From JBDTLH01 sp039934875 (lineage in GTDB: Bacteria > Acidobacteriota > Terriglobia > Terriglobales > Acidobacteriaceae), in the NCBI GenBank assembly GCA_039934875.1, contig JBDTLH010000011.1, forward strand, positions 1-5,184: 5,184 nt of DNA. Reading direction: 5' to 3'. This document shows positions 1 to 5,184 of this stretch, piece after piece. The position numbers and the translations under genes are program-made. The notes beneath the pieces were generated by a model that saw nothing but the letters and a program-made list of their open reading frames with translations, was not told where the DNA came from and did not search any database. Position 1 is the first letter of the stretch, and each line of letters begins with the position of its first letter.

Positions 1-841
1 AGATCCCGCCCTGCTTGGCGTCCACAAAGAGATAGACACGCTGGGGATTGCTGTTGCTGATGGATACACCGATGCGGCCCAGCCCTTCAGTGGGAATGCC
101 TTGGGTAACTTGTTTCCAGTTGTCGCCGCCGTCAGTAGATTTGTAGAGACCGCTGCCCGGGCCATTGGAGGGCGGATAGACGTTCCACGGTGGACGGCGG
201 GTCTGCCACAGCGAGGCATAGATGGTGCTGGGATTGGAGGGGTCAAAGGCGAGGTCGATGGCGCCGGTATTCTCGTCCTTGTATAAGACCTTCTTCCAGG
301 TATCGCCGCCGTCGGTGGAGCGGAAGACGCCGCGCTCCTCATTGGGGCCGTAGGCGTGACCGAGGGCCGCGACGAAGAGGCGGTTGGGGTCTTTGGGATC
401 GACGATGATCTTGCCGATCTGGCGGGAGTCGTCGAGTCCGATGTGACGCCAGTTGGCGCCGGCGTCGATGGATTTATACATCCCATTGCCATAGGCGATG
501 TTGGAGCGCATATCCGCCTCTCCCGAGCCGACGTAGAGGACGCTGGGATTGGCGGGGGCGACAGCGATAGCGCCAATCGAGGCGATGGGCTGGGAATCGA
601 AGATGGGGGTCCAGGAGCTGCCGGCGTCGGTGGACTTCCAGACGCCTCCGTCCACGGCGCCGAAGTAATAGAGACCCGGATTGCCGGGGACACCGACGGC
701 GGTGATGGCGCGTCCGCCGCGGAAGGGGCCGATGAGGCGGTAGTGCATGTCCTGGTAGAGGGAGGGCGGGATTTGCTGGGCTTCGACTGGAGCGAGAGCA
801 ACGAGCGAAAGAATAGAGAGGGCGAAAGTGAGGAGTTTCAT
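1..841 (-). CDS. Secreted BNR/Asp-box repeat (sortilin/VPS10-like beta-propeller) protein, N-terminal part
   Basis: The reverse strand is open without a stop from an ATG at 841-839 to the left edge (280 complete codons), so the C-terminus is outside the window. The N-terminus (MKLLTFALSILSLVALAPVEA, then QQIPP) is a typical Sec signal peptide with likely cleavage after Ala21. Four Asp-box motifs (S-x-D-x-G-x-x-W) follow at residues 70-77 (STDAGSSW), 124-131 (SIDAGANW), 175-182 (STDGGDTW) and 235-242 (STDGGDNW), spaced 51-60 residues apart as expected for propeller blades. RGGRAITAV (41-49) and the DGGVWKSTD stretch match the large family (often about 1000 residues) annotated as glycosyl hydrolase BNR repeat or VPS10-like protein in Acidobacteriota and Bacteroidota. 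From family knowledge it is an exported or cell-surface propeller. Enzymatic activity is not demonstrable, because Asp boxes are structural and not catalytic. The start is favoured because it gives the signal peptide, although no clear Shine-Dalgarno precedes it. Confidence 0.93.
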   Translation of the reverse strand, partial: MKLLTFALSILSLVALAPVEAQQIPPSLYQDMHYRLIGPFRGGRAITAVGVPGNPGLYYFGAVDGGVWKSTDAGSSWTPIFDSQPIASIGAIAVAPANPSVLYVGSGEADMRSNIAYGNGMYKSIDAGANWRHIGLDDSRQIGKIIVDPKDPNRLFVAALGHAYGPNEERGVFRSTDGGDTWKKVLYKDENTGAIDLAFDPSNPSTIYASLWQTRRPPWNVYPPSNGPGSGLYKSTDGGDNWKQVTQGIPTEGLGRIGVSISNSNPQRVYLFVDAKQGGI

Positions 842-851
842 AGGATGGAAC

Positions 852-857
852 AGTGTA
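852..857 (-). promoter_or_regulatory. Candidate -10 element for the BNR-repeat gene
   Basis: The reverse strand reads TACACT here, 10 bases before the ATG at 841. Transcription would start roughly 7 bases downstream, leaving a leader of only about five bases. That fits the lack of a Shine-Dalgarno sequence (the bases before the ATG are TTCCATCCT). No convincing -35 at 16-18 bp spacing was found, so this is a weak call supported mainly by likeness to the other TAnnCT elements in the window. Confidence 0.3.
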
Positions 858-928
858 AACGCTCTTGCGGCAAATGGGGTATTCCCTGGAACTCCAAGCC
901 TTGAAATTCTGGCAGGGTTGAGGGTGCG

Positions 929-937
929 TGCTAATCT
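929..937 (+). promoter_or_regulatory. Candidate extended -10 promoter (TGCTAATCT), leaderless start
   Basis: TGC followed by TAATCT forms an extended -10 (TGn plus hexamer). It ends 6 bases before the ATG at 944, so the predicted transcription start falls on or next to the A of the start codon. The intervening bases (TGCTTC) contain no Shine-Dalgarno. Together these suggest leaderless transcription of the small gene at 944. No -35 with normal spacing is evident, which an extended -10 can tolerate. Confidence 0.45.
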
Positions 938-943
938 TGCTTC

Positions 944-1255
944 ATGGAAAGTCTTCGCGAGGCGGCCAAAAAGCTTGTTATAGCGCATCGTGACGCGGAA
1001 CCCAATCTGCAGCAGGCCTTTGTTTATGATGATCCAACCGGACAGGAGGTCCGCTTGCTCGAAGTAGTGGAGGGATCGCCTGAAGCCGATGAGGTGCTGC
1101 CGTTTCGCTTCGCCGCTAACCCGTCTCATGGAACGATGTTCCCGGTCGTGATCATTGAGCTCTCGCCGGAAGAGTTCGAGCGCGTGCGGGACGGCAGAGA
1201 ACCGCAATGGCATCTCCCTTCCGGGTGGATCCATGCGGAGCCGCTCTATCCGTGA
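944..1255 (+). CDS. Small acidic protein of unknown function, upstream partner of a HEPN-like gene
   Basis: This gene encodes 103 residues, starting MESLREAAKKL and ending HAEPLYP. I do not recognise a named domain. The N-terminal third looks helical (about residues 1-25). It is followed by a probable mixed alpha/beta part with a hydrophobic strand (FPVVIIEL, 66-73), a short helix (SPEEFERV, 74-81) and a tryptophan/proline-rich tail (PQWHLPSGWIHAEP). There is no signal peptide or membrane segment, so it is presumably cytoplasmic. It lacks the GSxxxG...DxD signature of MNT nucleotidyltransferases, the usual partners of HEPN proteins. Its TGA overlaps the GTG of the next gene by 4 bp (GTGA at 1252-1255), implying translational coupling and joint function. 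The start has no Shine-Dalgarno but sits right after an extended -10. Base composition looks less G+C-rich than in the flanking genes, which may hint at separate acquisition. It could be an antitoxin-like or regulatory partner, but that is inference. Confidence 0.82.
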   Translation: MESLREAAKKLVIAHRDAEPNLQQAFVYDDPTGQEVRLLEVVEGSPEADEVLPFRFAANPSHGTMFPVVIIELSPEEFERVRDGREPQWHLPSGWIHAEPLYP

Positions 1256-1748
1256 AAGACCAATGGAGCAAAGCGTTTTTAGAGCAGGCGCGTTCTGATT
1301 TTCAAGCTGCGAATCTGCTTGCATCCACGGGTAATTTGTCGCAAGCGACCATGCTTTCCAGATGGCTTGGGAAAAGTTAGCTAAAGTGGCGCTGGTCGCG
1401 AGCGGGCTGTGGATGCCAGGGAAGAAAAGCCATCGAGTTGCCGCTAAGTTCACGTCCGCACTGAAGAAAGCTCCACCGGAGGTGCGGCAGAGCTGGGGAG
1501 CAAGGGTCAGTCATCGGCTCAACTCCCTTCAGCGGGACCTTGTCGAACTTGAGAACCTCACCCCGGCGTGCGCCGTTGCCGAAAACACAGAGTATCCGTG
1601 GGAGATACGAGAGGGAAAAGGCGGTTCCATCGTGTGCTGGCCGGCCAGAGATATTACCACCCGCTTTTCTGAGCCCGGCCTTCCGAGCGCCATGCGCTTG
1701 AGAAAAGATTTCGAAGTAATCGAGAGCCGGTTCGATGAATGGTTCTGA
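1252..1748 (+). pseudogene. HEPN-like helical protein gene broken by a one-base frameshift
   Basis: Translation from the GTG at 1252 runs VKDQWSKAFLEQARSDFQAA and on to a premature TAG at 1378-1380. The frame opening at the ATG at 1362 carries on to 1748. Adding one T to the TTT run at 1355-1357 joins them into 165 residues, and the junction becomes MLFQMAWEKLAKVAL. That is the expected second helix of a HEPN-type domain (first helix about residues 5-25; the xMAWEKLxK helix about 34-50). The C-terminal part has an NTEYPW motif (112-117) and ends in a helix (RLRKDFEVIESRFDEWF). I see no canonical R-x4-6-H HEPN RNase motif (only RVSH at 85-88), so RNase activity is doubtful. The gene overlaps its upstream partner by 4 bp; GCGGAG at 1235-1240 could serve as a distant Shine-Dalgarno. 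The break could be a true mutation, a sequencing error or, less likely, programmed frameshifting. The 128-codon ORF from 1362 might still be made, but it would lack the first HEPN helix. Confidence 0.72.
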
Positions 1749-1769
1749 ATGCCGTGATGAGTCACAGGC

Positions 1770-1778
1770 TGCTACACT
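1770..1778 (+). promoter_or_regulatory. Candidate extended -10 promoter (TGCTACACT) of the S9 peptidase gene
   Basis: TGC followed by TACACT lies 28 bases before the ATG at 1807. It would give a leader of about 22 bases that still contains the GAGGAG ribosome-binding site. It closely matches the element before the 944 gene (TGCTAATCT). No strong -35 is visible. Confidence 0.45.
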
Positions 1779-1792
1779 CATTGCGAAACGAA

Positions 1793-1798
1793 GAGGAG
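1793..1798 (+). promoter_or_regulatory. Ribosome-binding site that fixes the peptidase start at 1807
   Basis: GAGGAG stands 8 bases before the ATG at 1807. That ATG directly begins a signal peptide, whereas the longer in-frame start at 1735 overlaps the end of the preceding gene, adds 24 polar residues ahead of the signal sequence and lies upstream of the promoter-like element. The 1807 start is therefore preferred. Confidence 0.8.
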
Positions 1799-1806
1799 AT
1801 CAGCGA

Positions 1807-3747
1807 ATGAAATTGATTCGCTTCGCAATAGTAATCATCGGAATAACCAGCGCCGCCTGGGGGCAGGAGGCGGGTCAGCATCCGTTTGATGCGCATGACT
1901 GGGCGAGGCTGCGGAGCGCACATGCGGCGGCGGCGGCGAAGGATGGCGAGATCTTGTATCAGGTGAGCTTCGGTGGGGAGAAGGGGCCGACGCATCATGA
2001 GTGGTGGGTGATCGCGGCGGACGGATCGGGGGCAAAGAAACTCGATTTGCCGGAGGATTTCAAGCCGCAAGGCTTCACCCACGACGGCAGTAGTCTCTAT
2101 GGTTTCTACAAGGTGAATAAGCAGGGGCAGTTCGCGGTGTTTTCGCTGGAGGCGAATGGGAGTTCCGCGCCTGCGATGCTGGTGATGCTGCCGCGGGGGA
2201 GTGGGTCGGCGGTGCCGTCTCCGGATGGATCACGTTACGCGATTTTGGCTGACCCGCGCGCGCCCGACGCATTGGCAGAGGTGCGCGACGTGATCGAGCC
2301 GGATGAGACCAGCCTCTATGTGGTGAACGCCGATGGCACCGGCGGCAAGTGGTGGTGCGGGAATTTGAAGGACATTTCAGGCGGCATTCCGGGGGGCGGA
2401 GGAGCGGCGGCGATCTGGTCGCCAGATGGAAGTTCGTTGGCGGTGCTTTCGGCGACGCCGAAGATCGGCTTCCATTATGTGCGCTCGACCATTGATGTGT
2501 GCAATGCCAGCGGCGCGCGGAAGGTGGCGGAGATTGGGAATTCGGTGAGCGGCCTGGCGTGGGCAGAGGGCGGTAAAGAAATCGCGTTTCTCAGCACCAC
2601 GGGCAAGGTGCTTACACCCGACCATGTGTGGACGGTGGCGGCGGCGGGCGGAGCGCCGGTGGATCGGACGCCCAAGCTCGATGCGTCGGCGGTACAACTT
2701 GCGGGAGATGCGCGGGGCCGAATTTGGGTGCTGGTGAATCGCGGCGTGCAATCGGAGGTGGACCAGTTCGCCAGCGGCGCCTTGAAGACGGAATATCGCT
2801 GGTCGGCGGGAACGATTTCGGGGGTGCCGGCGTTTGCGGAGTTCGCCGGAGGAGACGATCAGCTTGCGTTTACCGTGAGTGATCCGGAACACGCGTCGAA
2901 TGTTGCCGTGGTCAAAGGCGGAGAGTTGAGCAAGATCACGCATGAGAGCGATGAGCAGCTCGCGAAGGTGGAGCTGGGTGCGGTGAAGACGGTGAAGTGG
3001 ACTAATAAGAACGGCGGCGCCAACGTTCCGCTCCAGGGGATTGCGACCTTTCCCGCGAGATATGTGGAGGGAAAGAAGTATCCGTTTCTGGTGCTGCCGC
3101 ATGGCGGGCCGGAGGCGAATGATACGCTGGCGCTCGATTCGTTGTCGCGCATGATCGCGGGGCTGGGCTATGTGGTGCTGCAACCGGAGTATCGCGGATC
3201 GACGGGCTACGGAGAGGAATTTCTCGATTCCATTTACCAGCACTTTGGCGATCGCGCGTATGAGGATGTGAACAGCGCGACCGATTATGCGAGTGCCCAG
3301 GGCTGGGCGGATCCCAATCGGCTGGCGATCTTCGGCTGGAGCGCGGGCGGATTCATGACCTCATGGACGGTGACCCAGACGGGCCGCTACAAGGCTGCGG
3401 TCGAGGGCGCGGGAATCACGGATTGGGGAAGTTTTATGTGGACCAGCGATGTGCAGCAGATCGATTATGACGCGCGCTGGCCGGCCGAGGACCCGGAGGC
3501 GTTCCGGCGGTTTTCGGTGGTGGACTTTGCGGCGAAGGTGACGACGCCGCTGCTAATCTTGCATGGCGCGGCGGACCATCGGGTGCCGACCTATCAGGGG
3601 CGAGAGTATTTCGAGGTGCTGGCGGCGCGGGGCAAGACGGTGCGCATGGTCACCTATCCGGGGTCGCCGCATTTTCCCGTGCTCTGGGAGCAGCGACTGA
3701 ATGTGGCGCAGGAGATTGTGGATTGGTTGGGAAAGTATAACCAGTGA
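1807..3747 (+). CDS. Secreted S9-family (prolyl oligopeptidase/acylaminoacyl-peptidase type) serine peptidase
   Basis: This gene encodes 646 residues. The N-terminus (MKLIRFAIVIIGITSAAWG, then QEA) is a Sec signal peptide with likely cleavage near residue 19, so the enzyme is exported, presumably to the periplasm or outside. Residues of about 30-390 form a TolB/WD40-like beta-propeller, with repeated SPDGS motifs (PSPDGSRYA, WSPDGSSLAV) and xxADGSG/NADGTG turns. The C-terminal part, from about 400, is an alpha/beta hydrolase. It has HGGPE (432-436), the YRGSTGYG motif (462-469), the nucleophile elbow GWSAGG with Ser512, Asp590 in the HGAADHRVP motif and His622 in GSPHFP, giving a complete Ser-Asp-His triad. 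Family members cleave short peptides after proline, or release acylated or other N-terminal residues or dipeptides. The exact specificity cannot be read from sequence. Length and domain order are typical of the family. It has its own promoter-like element and a good ribosome-binding site, and looks monocistronic. Confidence 0.95.
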   Translation: MKLIRFAIVIIGITSAAWGQEAGQHPFDAHDWARLRSAHAAAAAKDGEILYQVSFGGEKGPTHHEWWVIAADGSGAKKLDLPEDFKPQGFTHDGSSLYGFYKVNKQGQFAVFSLEANGSSAPAMLVMLPRGSGSAVPSPDGSRYAILADPRAPDALAEVRDVIEPDETSLYVVNADGTGGKWWCGNLKDISGGIPGGGGAAAIWSPDGSSLAVLSATPKIGFHYVRSTIDVCNASGARKVAEIGNSVSGLAWAEGGKEIAFLSTTGKVLTPDHVWTVAAAGGAPVDRTPKLDASAVQLAGDARGRIWVLVNRGVQSEVDQFASGALKTEYRWSAGTISGVPAFAEFAGGDDQLAFTVSDPEHASNVAVVKGGELSKITHESDEQLAKVELGAVKTVKWTNKNGGANVPLQGIATFPARYVEGKKYPFLVLPHGGPEANDTLALDSLSRMIAGLGYVVLQPEYRGSTGYGEEFLDSIYQHFGDRAYEDVNSATDYASAQGWADPNRLAIFGWSAGGFMTSWTVTQTGRYKAAVEGAGITDWGSFMWTSDVQQIDYDARWPAEDPEAFRRFSVVDFAAKVTTPLLILHGAADHRVPTYQGREYFEVLAARGKTVRMVTYPGSPHFPVLWEQRLNVAQEIVDWLGKYNQ

Positions 3748-3753
3748 TGGGAG

Positions 3754-3759
3754 TAAACT
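3754..3759 (+). promoter_or_regulatory. Candidate -10 element (TAAACT) of the Uma2-family gene
   Basis: TAAACT lies in the 30-bp gap between the peptidase stop and the next ATG. Transcription from it would begin around 3766, just before the GGGGAG at 3768-3773. It matches the TAnnCT pattern of other candidate -10 elements here. The sequence to its left is the end of the peptidase gene and shows no clear -35. Read-through from the peptidase gene is an alternative, since no terminator is seen in the gap. Confidence 0.3.
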
Positions 3760-3777
3760 GACGAAGCGGGGAGTTCT

Positions 3778-4293
3778 ATGGCTACCATGACGCACGTCCC
3801 GGTCGAGTTATATCTGCATAGCTCCTATGAGCCCGATGCGGAGTATGTCGATGGACAAATTGAGTTAAGAGCAATGGGAGAATACGATCATGCTTCGTGG
3901 CAGCAAGCCATCCAACAATGGTTTCTGCAACATGCCCGAGAATGGAACATCCGGGTGCGCCCAGAGTTGCGGGTGCAAGTAAGTCCGACCCGTTATCGGG
4001 TGCCGGATGTGGTGGTGTTCGAGCGCGACAACCCGATTGAACAAATCCTGACTTCTGCGCCGATCGCCGTCTTCGAAATCCTGTCGCCAGAGGACACGAT
4101 GGCTCGATTGATGATCAAACTGGAGGACTACGGGCGGATGGGCGTCCTAACCATCGATGTCGTGGATCCAAAAAGCGGCGCGATCTATCAGTACCTGGAT
4201 GGGAGCCTGGAGCGAGTATCTTCTTCAACGCAGGAGCTGAGCGGAAGCGTGTGCCGTATTGAGTGGGAGAAGGTACGGGAGTTGCTGGATTAG
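3778..4293 (+). CDS. Uma2-family (DUF820) PD-(D/E)XK nuclease-fold protein
   Basis: This gene encodes 171 residues. The Uma2/DUF820 pattern is clear: an EYVDGQIE strand near the N-terminus (22-29), a helix following a YDHASWQQAI segment (36-45), RVPDVVVF (74-81) with Asp77, VFEILSPEDT (98-107) with Glu100, and a helix carrying Lys114 and Tyr118, followed by GVLTIDVVDP (122-131). Asp77, Glu100 and Lys114 are the likely catalytic set of a PD-(D/E)XK nuclease fold. Family proteins are annotated as putative endonucleases; their biological role and substrate are poorly known. No partner antitoxin or methylase gene lies next to it, and it looks solitary. The start is ambiguous: ATG 3778 is only 4 bases after GGGGAG, while ATG 3787 (MTHVP) is 13 bases after it. 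The choice changes only three residues. Confidence 0.88.
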   Translation: MATMTHVPVELYLHSSYEPDAEYVDGQIELRAMGEYDHASWQQAIQQWFLQHAREWNIRVRPELRVQVSPTRYRVPDVVVFERDNPIEQILTSAPIAVFEILSPEDTMARLMIKLEDYGRMGVLTIDVVDPKSGAIYQYLDGSLERVSSSTQELSGSVCRIEWEKVRELLD

Positions 4294-4359
4294 CCGCGTC
4301 GGCAACGGATGACCAGCGGAGAATCCAGAATAGGTGCGGAAATTCGGCGTACTTTCGCC

Positions 4360-4388
4360 TTGTATTCGCCCTTTCCCAGTAGTAATAT
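4360..4388 (+). promoter_or_regulatory. Candidate sigma70-type promoter of the DinB-family gene
   Basis: TTGTAT (4360-4365) and TAATAT (4383-4388) are separated by exactly 17 bp, in the 134-bp gap between the Uma2 and DinB genes. Transcription would start near 4395, giving a leader of about 33 bases with an AAGGAG ribosome-binding site at 4412-4417, 10 bases before the ATG. The rest of the gap shows no convincing terminator, only short inverted repeats (GCCG-CGT-CGGC just after the Uma2 stop, and GGCG-TACTTT-CGCC at 4347-4359) without a T run. Confidence 0.45.
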
Positions 4389-4427
4389 CGTCTGTCGCCA
4401 AGGGGCGCAACAAGGAGAAACTAACGT

Positions 4428-4946
4428 ATGCCAATCAGCCAAATGCTGCTGCCTGAATTCGATCAGGAGATAGAGAGCACGCGCAAGATCCTCGCGGTTT
4501 TACCTGAGGATTCCAAGCTCGATTTCAAACCCCATGAAAAATCCATGGCGCTGGGCCGCCTCGCCGGACACATCGCGGACCTGCCGACCCATGCCGCCAG
4601 CATCCTGGAGACGGAAAAGCTGGCCATGAAGAGCGGCGAGATGAAACCGTATGCGCCCAAATCGCGGCAGGACATCTTGGACCATTTCGAGGAATCCGCG
4701 AAGAAAGCGCGGGCCGCAATCGAGCGCACTCCTGATGAAGAGTGGAGCAAAATCTGGACGTTTACCTTCGACGGCAAGCCGGTGTTTTCCATGCCCCGCA
4801 TCGCTTGTTACCGGACTATGGCGATGAGCCACATGATCCATCACCGGGGACAGCTTAGCGTCTATCTGCGCCTCTGCGAGGTGGAGATACCAGGGATGTA
4901 TGGGCCGTCGGCGGACGAGATGAAGTTCTGGGAGGCGAAGGCGTAG
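4428..4946 (+). CDS. DinB-family (DinB/YfiT-like) four-helix-bundle putative metalloprotein
   Basis: This gene encodes 172 residues. The N-terminal helix (LLPEFDQEIESTRKIL) is followed by the characteristic LPEDSKLDFKPHEKSMALG segment and GRLAGHIADLP (43-53) with His48. Near the C-terminus is SHMIHHRGQLSVYLR (134-148), with His135 and His139 in the H-x3-H-R-G-Q pattern. These three histidines match the metal-binding triad of the DinB/YfiT fold. The ending IPGMYGPSADE is typical of this group. The fold includes thiol S-transferases and damage-inducible proteins in other bacteria. The substrate here is unknown, and nothing in the upstream region shows an SOS box. It has a strong ribosome-binding site (AAGGAG at 4412-4417), its own promoter-like element and a large hairpin just after the stop, so it is probably a single-gene transcript acting in the cytoplasm. 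Confidence 0.93.
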   Translation: MPISQMLLPEFDQEIESTRKILAVLPEDSKLDFKPHEKSMALGRLAGHIADLPTHAASILETEKLAMKSGEMKPYAPKSRQDILDHFEESAKKARAAIERTPDEEWSKIWTFTFDGKPVFSMPRIACYRTMAMSHMIHHRGQLSVYLRLCEVEIPGMYGPSADEMKFWEAKA

Positions 4947-4954
4947 GCAGCTGC

Positions 4955-5017
4955 TGGCTGCTGGTCACTGGCTGCTTCGTCAGTCGAGAGCGGCCAGTAG
5001 CCAGAGGCCAGTAGCCA
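4955..5017. repeat. Imperfect 22-pair hairpin built from 14-bp tandem units, possible bidirectional terminator
   Basis: The arm 4955-4976 pairs with 4996-5017 over 22 positions, with one A-A mismatch (4967/5005), three G-T pairs (4960/5012, 4965/5007, 4974/4998) and a 19-base loop. The right arm is two near-identical 14-bp units (GGCCAGTAGCCA plus two bases) starting at 4992 and 5006; the left arm is the diverged complement. The element starts 8 bases after the DinB stop and abuts the stop codon (5018-5020) of the convergent gene. There is no T run on either side, so classic intrinsic termination is not assured. The odd pairs become G-U in RNA from the + strand but A-C in RNA from the other strand, so the structure is stronger in the DinB transcript. 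It may be one copy of a dispersed intergenic repeat family, which a single window cannot show. Confidence 0.75.
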
Positions 5018-5184
5018 TTAGGGGACGATGTTGGCCATGTCGGCGAGGCCGGCGCGGGCGGCGACTTCGAGGCGCATCTGGGCGGCTTCGTACTCGCGGG
5101 TGAAGCGGTGGACATCCTCCACTTCATCGGCGTTGCGCAGGCGTTCGAGGGCGAGGGCGCGCAGCTTTTTGGCAGCTTCGATGT
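5018..5184 (-). CDS. C-terminal 54 residues of an unknown, highly helical protein
   Basis: The reverse strand is open from the right edge to a TAA at 5020-5018. It encodes an Ala/Glu/Arg/Leu-rich, probably coiled-coil or helical stretch (EAAKKLRALALERLRNADE, then FTREYEAAQMRLEVAARAG) ending ADMANIVP. Third codon positions are strongly G+C-rich in this frame, as in the neighbouring real genes. One other reverse frame also stays open over much of this stretch, but it gives a low-complexity Pro/Ser/Thr-rich product and is taken as a shadow. The fragment is too short to assign a family. Helical C-termini of this sort occur in many proteins, including efflux and adaptor components, and I do not choose among them. 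The gene is convergent with the DinB gene and its stop directly abuts the hairpin repeat. Confidence 0.62.
   Translation of the reverse strand, partial: IEAAKKLRALALERLRNADEVEDVHRFTREYEAAQMRLEVAARAGLADMANIVP

Noticed and set aside
356..904. 182-codon rightward ORF opposite the left-edge gene
   Set aside because: It lies antisense to the BNR-repeat gene, whose reverse-strand translation has a signal peptide and four Asp boxes. The rightward product is a low-complexity Gly/Ala/Asp shadow.
1377..1781. 134-codon leftward ORF opposite the HEPN-like gene
   Set aside because: It is antisense to a stretch with recognisable protein motifs (MAWEKLAK, NTEYPW), has no ribosome-binding site and no family resemblance.
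1735..1806. 24-codon N-terminal extension of the S9 peptidase
   Set aside because: The extension is polar, overlaps the previous gene's end and would bury the signal peptide. The ATG at 1807 has GAGGAG 8 bases upstream.
2377..3243. 288-codon leftward ORF inside the peptidase gene
   Set aside because: It is antisense to conserved S9 peptidase sequence. Its Arg/His-rich product is typical of the shadow of a G+C-rich coding frame, and no promoter or ribosome-binding site supports it.
4294..4359. Short inverted repeats after the Uma2 stop, considered as a terminator
   Set aside because: The stems are only 4 bp and no T run follows, so they do not support a terminator call.
4947..5017. CRISPR-like repeat array, suggested by repeated GGCCAGTAGCCA units
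   Set aside because: There are only two 14-bp tandem units per arm with no unique spacers. The arrangement is a hairpin, not an array.
4855..5127. 90-codon leftward ORF across the end of the DinB gene and the hairpin
   Set aside because: It runs through the hairpin and into DinB coding sequence, and its product is Pro/Ser/Thr-rich low complexity. The neighbouring reverse frame ending at 5018 has coding-like codon use.

Overview
This window looks like a G+C-rich chromosomal segment of a soil-type bacterium. The most likely source is Acidobacteriota (Koribacter/Terriglobia-like), judged from the gene content: an exported BNR/Asp-box repeat protein, an exported S9 peptidase, a Uma2-family protein and a DinB-fold protein, all in short, mostly monocistronic units. 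This taxonomic placement is inference; there is no rRNA or other marker gene.

Layout. Positions 1-841 carry the first 280 codons of a leftward gene for a secreted Asp-box (BNR/sortilin-like) propeller protein, which runs off the left edge. A 102-bp divergent promoter region (842-943) follows. Rightward from 944 is a small unknown gene whose stop overlaps by 4 bp the GTG start of a second gene (1252-1748). That second gene reads as a HEPN-like helical protein, but it is interrupted by a one-base frameshift near 1355-1357. Next come a secreted S9 prolyl-oligopeptidase-type peptidase (1807-3747), a Uma2-family PD-(D/E)XK protein (3778-4293) and a DinB-family four-helix-bundle protein (4428-4946), all rightward. 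A 22-pair imperfect hairpin built of 14-bp tandem units (4955-5017) separates the DinB gene from a convergent leftward gene. Only the last 54 codons of that gene (5018-5184) are in the window.

How the genes work together. The two exported proteins (BNR propeller and S9 peptidase) act outside the cytoplasm, and nothing ties them to one pathway. The only real gene pair is 944-1255 with 1252-1748, which is translationally coupled and has the layout of a toxin-antitoxin-like or accessory two-gene module. The Uma2 and DinB genes seem independently transcribed. Candidate -10 elements of the form TAnnCT lie before four of the genes, and at least one of them would give a leaderless mRNA.

The points most worth following up are the broken HEPN-like gene and its uncharacterised partner, the apparently leaderless promoter of that partner, and the hairpin repeat between the convergent genes. 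I found no CRISPR array, insertion sequence, tRNA or rRNA.
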